Under the pieces are notes generated by a model. It searched no databases. It saw only the letters and a program-made list of their open reading frames with translations, and was not told the DNA's origin. Positions 57,836-64,000 of a DNA stretch of 64,000 bases are shown here, in pieces. Where the stretch lies: contig NC_014375.1 of the NCBI RefSeq assembly GCF_000144605.1, positions 372,001 to 436,000 on the forward strand, in the 5' to 3' direction. The stretch comes from Brevundimonas subvibrioides ATCC 15264 (lineage in GTDB: Bacteria > Pseudomonadota > Alphaproteobacteria > Caulobacterales > Caulobacteraceae). The first letter of the stretch is position 1. Each line of letters starts with the position of its first letter. The position numbers were made by a program, and so were the translations under genes.

Positions 57836-58242
57836 AACCCGGGCGGGTCCGACGCCCGGCCCCGCCGCCGGTCCGGCCGCCCTCCGACCACCGTCGGGCC
57901 AGGGGTGGTCGCGCCTTCGTCGAGGGCCACGGCGCGGAGTGGATCGCCGCCCTCTGGCTGATGCTGAAGGGCTATCAGATCCTGGGCTTCCGGCTGAAAA
58001 CGAAAGGTGCCGAGATCGACATCCTGGCGCGGAAGGGCGGCGTTCTGGCCGTGGTGGAGGTCAAGCGCCGTGCCACGCTTGAGGCGGCCCTGACGGCGCT
58101 GAAGCCGGCCCAGCTGGAGCGTCTGCGGGCTGCGGGTGAGGCAGTGTTGCGCCAAAGACCCGGTCTTAAGGGCTTGATACTGCGGATAGATACTGTGGCG
58201 CTGGCGTCCGGCCGGTTTCCGCGTCATCGTCGTGGGCTGTAG
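57832..58242 (+). CDS. YraN/UPF0102 nuclease-like protein
   Basis: A 136-residue protein of the YraN family with an endonuclease-like core: GHGAEWIAALWLMLKGYQIL, then KTKGAEIDILARKGGVLAVV, then EVKRR. The E-(x)n-D-(x)n-EVK pattern matches the restriction-endonuclease fold. The basic Pro-rich N-terminus may be disordered. The start ATG at 57832 overlaps the rsmI stop; the longer open frame upstream is within rsmI. Confidence 0.9.
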   Translation: MKPGRVRRPAPPPVRPPSDHRRARGGRAFVEGHGAEWIAALWLMLKGYQILGFRLKTKGAEIDILARKGGVLAVVEVKRRATLEAALTALKPAQLERLRAAGEAVLRQRPGLKGLILRIDTVALASGRFPRHRRGL

Positions 58243-58280
58243 TTCCAGCGTCCTGGAACGCGCCGTCGGGGGACGTCGCC

Positions 58281-59096
58281 ATGACACGCGAGGAAGCGGA
58301 GGACGTGCTGGCCGAGGCCGGCCGGGCCGCGGACGAAACCTTCCCTTTGCTGGAGGCGGCGATCGCCTGCGCGATCCACGACTATCCGTTTCGCGACCCC
58401 GAGCCGGCCCGGCGACTCGCCCAGGCCGCGTATGAACGACTGGCGGAGCGGATCGGCGGCGAAAGCCCGGACGATGCCCTGGCCGAGACCATGGCCGCCG
58501 ATCTGCGCCTGAACGGCGATCTGCTCCACTACGACGACGCGGCGAACACCGATGTCATCGCCGTGGCGGAGCGCCGCCGCGGCCTGTCGGCGGCCCTGGC
58601 GGTCTTCTATCTGGACGCCGCGCGCCGTGCCGGACTGAAGGCCTATGGCGTGGACTTTCCGAACCATTTCCTGCTGCGGGTCGAGACCCCCGCCGGGCCG
58701 GTGGCCCTGGATCCCTTCAGCGAGGGCCGTATCGTGATGCCGTCGGAACTGACGCGCCGGGCCCTGCGCGCCGGCCTGACGCCGCATGTCGCCGACCGGC
58801 TGGACCTGCTCATGGCCCCCGTGACGGACCGGGAGGCCCTGATCCGGCTGCAGAACGTCCTCTTCAGCCGCGCCATCCGGTGCGAGGACTATCTCTGTGC
58901 CGAGCGGTCGGCTGTGCGGCGCGCCCTGCTCGATCCCGACGATCACCGGCCCTGGCTGGATGTCGCCGCCGCACGCGAGAAACAGGGGGCTCTCGCCGGC
59001 GCGCTCGAGGCCCTCGCCCGGGCCCGCGCCGTGTCGGGTCAGGACGAACAGGTGCACCGCGCCAGCATGGACCGGTTGCGGCTCAGGCTGAACTGA
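58281..59096 (+). CDS. SirB1/transglutaminase-like TPR protein
   Basis: A 271-residue cytosolic protein. The transglutaminase-like core has AERRRGLSAALAVFYLDAAR, then GLKAYGVDFPNHFLLRVETP and VALDPFSEGRIV, matching the SirB1 pattern. A C-terminal TPR (DDHRPWLDVAAAREKQGALAGA) follows. The catalytic Cys of true transglutaminases is not evident at the usual GxC position, so an enzymatic role is doubtful. Placement behind rsmI-yraN is conserved in many alphaproteobacteria. Confidence 0.85.
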   Translation: MTREEAEDVLAEAGRAADETFPLLEAAIACAIHDYPFRDPEPARRLAQAAYERLAERIGGESPDDALAETMAADLRLNGDLLHYDDAANTDVIAVAERRRGLSAALAVFYLDAARRAGLKAYGVDFPNHFLLRVETPAGPVALDPFSEGRIVMPSELTRRALRAGLTPHVADRLDLLMAPVTDREALIRLQNVLFSRAIRCEDYLCAERSAVRRALLDPDDHRPWLDVAAAREKQGALAGALEALARARAVSGQDEQVHRASMDRLRLRLN

Positions 59097-59102
59097 AGAC
59101 CG

Positions 59103-59471
59103 TCAGCGGCCGCTGGCGCGGACCCAGGCCTCACGCGCCGCCAGCAGGCGCGACGGCACCAGACCCCGCACGCTCGCGCCCTGACCCAGTTTCAGCCCGG
59201 CCTCGATCCCCTTCTGCCAGGCGAGCGTGGCGTCGAACGCCTGGGCCTTTCCGACGTCGACGAGCGTGACCGTTCGGGTCAGGCCGGCGGCGCGGTCCAG
59301 CCGCAGCCTCACGCCCCCGTCGGAATGGTCGGTGATCAGGCAGCCGACCTCGCGACCGTCGACGATGACGACACCCCGATCATTGGCCGGCTGGCGTGTC
59401 TGAACGCGACGATCGTGGGGACTGGACAGGGACACATCACAGGAACGCGCGGAGGCCCGACATGGCCTCAA
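59103..59471 (-). CDS. PilZ-domain protein
   Basis: A 122-residue protein with one PilZ domain, a possible cyclic-di-GMP receptor. The start RRVQTRQPANDRGVVI has the basic RxxxR-like element. The (D/N)xSxxG motif is DHSDGGVRLRLD. It lies downstream of the ferredoxin and sdh genes in the same direction. Whether it binds cyclic-di-GMP is not shown; the first Arg pair is less regular than the consensus. Confidence 0.8.
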   Translation of the reverse strand: MRPCRASARSCDVSLSSPHDRRVQTRQPANDRGVVIVDGREVGCLITDHSDGGVRLRLDRAAGLTRTVTLVDVGKAQAFDATLAWQKGIEAGLKLGQGASVRGLVPSRLLAAREAWVRASGR

Positions 59472-59484
59472 CAGGGGGGTCGGC

Positions 59485-60604
<1,120 letters not shown>

Positions 60605-60611
60605 CGGTTCC

Positions 60612-62396
60612 TCAGTAAACCCGCGCCTTGGGTTTGATATAATCGATGTCCGAAGACATCGTGTATTCGTGGACCGGGCGGTAGTCGATGACGACGCCTT
60701 CGCCGGGCTTCTTCCAGGCCAGGGTGTGCTTCATCCACTCCTCGTCGTGGCGATCGGGGAAGTCCTCGCGGGCGTGAGCCCCACGGCTTTCCTTGCGGTT
60801 TGCGGCGCTCTCGATCGTGACCAGGGCCTGGTCGATCAGGTTGTCGTATTCCAGAGTCTCGACCAGGTCGGTGTTCCAGATCATGCCGCGATCGGTGGTC
60901 TGGATATCGGCCCCGCGCGCATGGATGTCGCGCAGCTTGGCGACGCCCTCGGCCAGGGTCTCGCCGGTGCGGAACACGGCCGCGTCGGACTGCATGGCCC
61001 GCTGCATCTCGCCGCGCAGCTTCGCCGTCGGGGTCGAACCCGAGGCATGGCGGAAGCGATCGAGACGGGCCAGGTGGCTGTCGGTGTGGGCGGCGGTGGC
61101 GACCGGAACGGCCGACGCCTTGTCCACGACCTCGCCGGCGCGCAGGCCCGCGGCCCGGCCGAAGACGACCAGGTCGGTCAGGGAGTTGGAGCCCAGACGG
61201 TTGGCGCCGTGAACCGAAACGCAGGCCGCCTCGCCGACGGCCATCAGGCCGGGCACGACGGTGTCGGCGTTGCCGCCCACCTTGGTCAGGACCTCGCCGT
61301 GATAGTTCGTGGGGATGCCGCCCATGTTGTAGTGGACGGTCGGGATGACCGGGATCGGCTCCTTGGTCACATCCACGCCGGCGAAGATCTTGGCCGATTC
61401 ACTGATGCCCGGCAGGCGTTCGTGCAGCACGGCCGGGTCGAGGTGATCCAGGTGCAGGTTGATGTGGTCCTTGTTCGGACCGACGCCGCGACCCTCGCGG
61501 ATCTCCATGGTCATGGAGCGGCTGACGACGTCGCGGCTGGCCAGATCCTTGGCCGACGGGGCGTAGCGTTCCATGAACCGCTCGCCTTCGGAGTTGGTCA
61601 GATAGCCGCCCTCGCCGCGGGCGCCTTCGGTGATCAGGCAGCCGGCGCCGTAGATGCCGGTCGGGTGAAACTGGACGAACTCCATGTCCTGCAGCGGCAG
61701 GCCCGCGCGCAGCACCATGGCATTGCCGTCGCCGGTGCAGGTGTGGGCCGAGGTGGCGCTGAAATAGGCGCGGCCGTATCCGCCGGTGGCCAGGATCACG
61801 AGCTTGGCGTTGAACCGGTGCAGGGTGCCGTCGTCCAGCTTCCACGCCGTTACGCCGGTGCAGGCCCCGTTGTCCATGATCAGGTCGAGCGCGAAATACT
61901 CGATGAAGAACTCGACCTCGCGGCGCACGGACTGGCCGTACAGGGTGTGCAGGATGGCGTGGCCGGTGCGGTCGGCGGCGGCGCAGGTCCGCTGGACCGG
62001 GCCTTCGCCGTAATTCTTGGTCATGCCGCCGAAGGCGCGCTGGTAGATCTTGCCGTCGTCGGTGCGGCTGAAGGGCACGCCCCAGTGCTCCAGTTCGTAG
62101 ACGGCCTTGGGGGCCTCGCGGACCAGATATTCGATGGCGTCCTGGTCGCCCAGCCAGTCCGACCCCTTGACGGTGTCGTACATGTGCCATTTCCACGAGT
62201 CCTCGCCCATGTTGCCGAGCGCGGCCGAGATGCCGCCCTGGGCCGCCACGGTGTGGGAGCGGGTCGGGAAGACCTTGGTGACGCAGGCGACCTTCAGGCC
62301 CTGCTGGGCGGCGCCCAGCGCAGCGCGCAGGCCCGAGCCCCCGGCCCCCACGACGACGACGTCGTAGGCGTGATCGACGAATTCATAAGCAGCCAT
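60612..62396 (-). CDS. sdhA: Succinate dehydrogenase flavoprotein subunit
   Basis: Oxidises succinate to fumarate with covalently bound FAD. The 594-residue protein has [20 protein letters not shown], the FAD-attachment His region [29 protein letters not shown] residues in [13 protein letters not shown], and [20 protein letters not shown]. Third gene of the sdhC-sdhD-sdhA-sdhB unit. Confidence 0.98.
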   Translation of the reverse strand: MAAYEFVDHAYDVVVVGAGGSGLRAALGAAQQGLKVACVTKVFPTRSHTVAAQGGISAALGNMGEDSWKWHMYDTVKGSDWLGDQDAIEYLVREAPKAVYELEHWGVPFSRTDDGKIYQRAFGGMTKNYGEGPVQRTCAAADRTGHAILHTLYGQSVRREVEFFIEYFALDLIMDNGACTGVTAWKLDDGTLHRFNAKLVILATGGYGRAYFSATSAHTCTGDGNAMVLRAGLPLQDMEFVQFHPTGIYGAGCLITEGARGEGGYLTNSEGERFMERYAPSAKDLASRDVVSRSMTMEIREGRGVGPNKDHINLHLDHLDPAVLHERLPGISESAKIFAGVDVTKEPIPVIPTVHYNMGGIPTNYHGEVLTKVGGNADTVVPGLMAVGEAACVSVHGANRLGSNSLTDLVVFGRAAGLRAGEVVDKASAVPVATAAHTDSHLARLDRFRHASGSTPTAKLRGEMQRAMQSDAAVFRTGETLAEGVAKLRDIHARGADIQTTDRGMIWNTDLVETLEYDNLIDQALVTIESAANRKESRGAHAREDFPDRHDEEWMKHTLAWKKPGEGVVIDYRPVHEYTMSSDIDYIKPKARVY

Positions 62397-62402
62397 CAGT
62401 CG

Positions 62403-62807
62403 TCAGATCCCGAAACCGGCCGGCAGCGGCGCCGACCCCAGCGCCAGCCGCACGATGAAGAAAACGCTCGCCGCCGCCGCTGCGAGACAGATCAGGTTCA
62501 CCAGGCCGATCAACAAGGCCTTGGTGCCTGCGACATGGATGTAGTCCTCGATGATCACCTTCCACGCCAGGCTGGCGAAACCGAAGAGGATCAGCGCCGT
62601 CGCGGCCAGCAGCGCGGCGTTCACCGGGCTGGCGAACCACTGCAGGACAATGTCATAGCCCTGACCCGACAGGGTGAAGGCGGTCGAGGCGACCCACAGG
62701 CCCAGCGGCATCAGGGCCGCGAGCAGGATCTTCTCCAGCGTCCACTCGCCGGCCCCGTGACGTTCCGAGACGCGGACGCCGTTCCGGTATTGGGCGGGAT
62801 GGCTCAC
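62403..62807 (-). CDS. sdhD: Succinate dehydrogenase membrane anchor subunit
   Basis: A 134-residue anchor with three helices (MPLGLWVASTAFTLSG, NAALLAATALILFGFASLAW, LLIGLVNLICLAAAAASVFF) and the haem/quinone-site IIEDYIHV, close to the D-Y quinone-binding motif. The GTG start at 62807 overlaps the sdhC stop (GTGA), which is why longer open frames here should be ignored. Confidence 0.92.
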   Translation of the reverse strand: MSHPAQYRNGVRVSERHGAGEWTLEKILLAALMPLGLWVASTAFTLSGQGYDIVLQWFASPVNAALLAATALILFGFASLAWKVIIEDYIHVAGTKALLIGLVNLICLAAAAASVFFIVRLALGSAPLPAGFGI

Positions 62808-63238
62808 AGCGAAATCCTTCCCGAGGCGAACAGGGCGATGAAGAACAGGACGGCCAGGGGCACGGGGCCGTAGACGGCGATGTTCGACAGCAGGTCGGCC
62901 GACTTGATCGTCAGCCCGCGTCCGGTGTCGTTGATCAGGTGGCGACCGCCGTTCAGCAGCAGCGAGAACAGCACGACGGTCAGTCCGAAACCGACGATCA
63001 GGCCGAACCACGATCCCGCCAGGCCCAGCGCCGACGCATAGGCCGCCGGGCCGAAGGCGACGGCCGCGAGCCAGGCGACCCCGATCAGGGCCCCGACGCT
63101 GATCGCGCCGATGGTGAACCGGAACAGGATCGAGGCGGTCATGGTGATGTGCCACCGCCAGGTCTGAAGGTGCGGCGACAGGGGACGGGGGCGGCCGTTG
63201 GGCTGGATCACGATCCGATCCGGCGGGGCGTTCGACAT
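62804..63238 (-). CDS. sdhC: Succinate dehydrogenase cytochrome b556 subunit
   Basis: A 144-residue anchor with the family start RPRPLSPHLQTWRWHITMTA, then SILFRFTIGA, where the Ser-x-x-x-Arg motif is at the quinone site. Three helices follow, and NGGRHLINDTGRGL contains the haem-ligand His. The ATG at 63238 gives the standard N-terminus; the 36-residue longer frame is not supported. Confidence 0.94.
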   Translation of the reverse strand: MSNAPPDRIVIQPNGRPRPLSPHLQTWRWHITMTASILFRFTIGAISVGALIGVAWLAAVAFGPAAYASALGLAGSWFGLIVGFGLTVVLFSLLLNGGRHLINDTGRGLTIKSADLLSNIAVYGPVPLAVLFFIALFASGRISL

Positions 63239-63443
63239 GCGAATGGTTCTCGAAACCAGAAAAGTCGGGCGAAGGCCCGGTGCGCATGGCTTTAAGGACC
63301 GCCGCGGGGGGGTGTCAACGCGATGCTGCGCTGCAAACGGCCGCACGCCCGGCGCGTGGCTCTGCGTCGGGGGAACCGATCACGATTTCGCGTGTTCGCC
63401 GTAAGCACTAGCCATGCGCCACGACAGGCGACAGTCTGTTGAC

Positions 63444-64000
63444 ATGCTGGTGATTGCCCTGATTTCCCTCGGTCTTTCCTCCGCTCAAGACGCGGCCGTC
63501 GCCTACGGCGCGCGCCTGTACGAGCCGCCCGTGGTGCGACCGTTCGAACCGCCGTCCAACTTCGGGCGCGTCACGGAAGAGGGGGACGGCGGCGGCGATC
63601 CGAGACGCCGCCCGATCACCCGCCCGGTCGCGGTCGAGGCCTACAGCGGCAGCTACGAATACCCTCCGTCCACGGCCGACGAGGCCTACACCCGGGGCGT
63701 CACCCAGGCGGAACGCACGATGGACGCGCGCATGGGGCCGCTCGACGGGATCTGGCGCGTGCAGGACGCTTCGGGCGCCACGGTCCTGTCGCTGGCCCTG
63801 ATGGACGCGGGCGCCGCCAAGCCGATTGAGGGGGCCTGGCGAAAGGACGGCGGGATCGCGTCACTGGGCGTCATCGAGCGGTCGGAACGGTCCGAGGCCT
63901 CGGTGAGCCTGGCCTGGGCCGGGGGCGAGCTGACCGTGCGGCCCGACGGCCCGGGCTGGACCGGCGAACTCCTGCAGGACGGCCGCGCGGTGCCGGTGAC
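63444..64000 (+). CDS. Secreted protein of unknown function, 3' partial
   Basis: An open frame from 63444 runs off the window without a stop (at least 185 residues). It begins with a signal peptide (LVIALISLGLSSAQ). A Pro/Arg-rich region (YEPPVVRPFEPPSNFGRV) and a domain starting near MGPLDGIWRVQDASGATVL follow, the latter continuing with repeated AxxPIEGAWRKDGGIAS-type strands. An in-frame ATG at 63414 would extend the signal peptide. No family recognised. It is divergent from the sdh operon. Confidence 0.75.
   Translation, partial: MLVIALISLGLSSAQDAAVAYGARLYEPPVVRPFEPPSNFGRVTEEGDGGGDPRRRPITRPVAVEAYSGSYEYPPSTADEAYTRGVTQAERTMDARMGPLDGIWRVQDASGATVLSLALMDAGAAKPIEGAWRKDGGIASLGVIERSERSEASVSLAWAGGELTVRPDGPGWTGELLQDGRAVPV

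Overview
The window reads as high-GC alphaproteobacterial chromosome, most likely Caulobacteraceae and Brevundimonas-like. This rests on the dnaK-dnaJ-dapB order, divergent hemC/tsaD, an sdhC-sdhD-sdhA-sdhB operon with an attached adrenodoxin-type ferredoxin, a Smr-Xre-DUF2975 cluster and TonB/TPS-rich surface gene content. The taxon is inferred from gene content, not from a search.

Left core (1-7347): dnaK (5' end cut off by the window edge), dnaJ and dapB on the plus strand, then trmB, a small secreted protein, metK and an alpha-carbonic anhydrase on the minus strand.

Accessory island (about 7402-38439): a complete tRNA-Thr(CGU) gene at 38364-38439 has its 3' end facing left. A degraded copy of that same 3' end, with 20 bp identical, lies 31 kb away at 7402-7450. 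That is the usual geometry of an element integrated at a tRNA gene. No integrase was found, so the element looks immobile. The interval is devoted to the cell surface: a broken adhesin remnant, a TonB-dependent receptor, an orphan ParA, two tandem CsgG-like genes followed by a low-complexity secreted protein (a possible curli-like fibre system), a winged-helix regulator divergent from an AbgT-type transporter, a TadE/TadG operon, a membrane HTH-TPR protein, a 1328-residue Ig-repeat autotransporter, and a two-partner-secretion pair whose exoprotein carries 18 propeller-like repeats of 74 residues. A 13-bp dyad, (A/C)CCC(A/G)-N3-TGGG(G/T), recurs upstream of several of these genes. Counting one variant site, it lies 94-96 bp before three of the start codons, which suggests a shared regulator.

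Right core (38479-64000): hemD/hemC, tsaD, gpsA with a Rieske protein, a phasin-like gene with a creatininase-family gene, an emrA-emrB-tetR efflux operon, an amine oxidase, nth, a beta-lactamase-fold lipoprotein, an ATP-grasp protein divergent from adenosine kinase, Smr/Xre/DUF2975, a 38-residue membrane peptide, rdgB-hemW-rsmI-yraN-sirB1-like, PilZ, ferredoxin-sdhBADC, and a secreted protein running off the right edge.

Two repeat systems cut across the core. A 43-bp interspersed element, whose 5-bp hairpin changes sequence on both arms between copies, occurs at least six times, once in frame inside the smr gene. A near-palindrome around ATATAAG...CTTATAT precedes both metK and the ATP-grasp/adenosine-kinase divergent pair, suggesting shared control of S-adenosylmethionine/S-adenosylhomocysteine metabolism.
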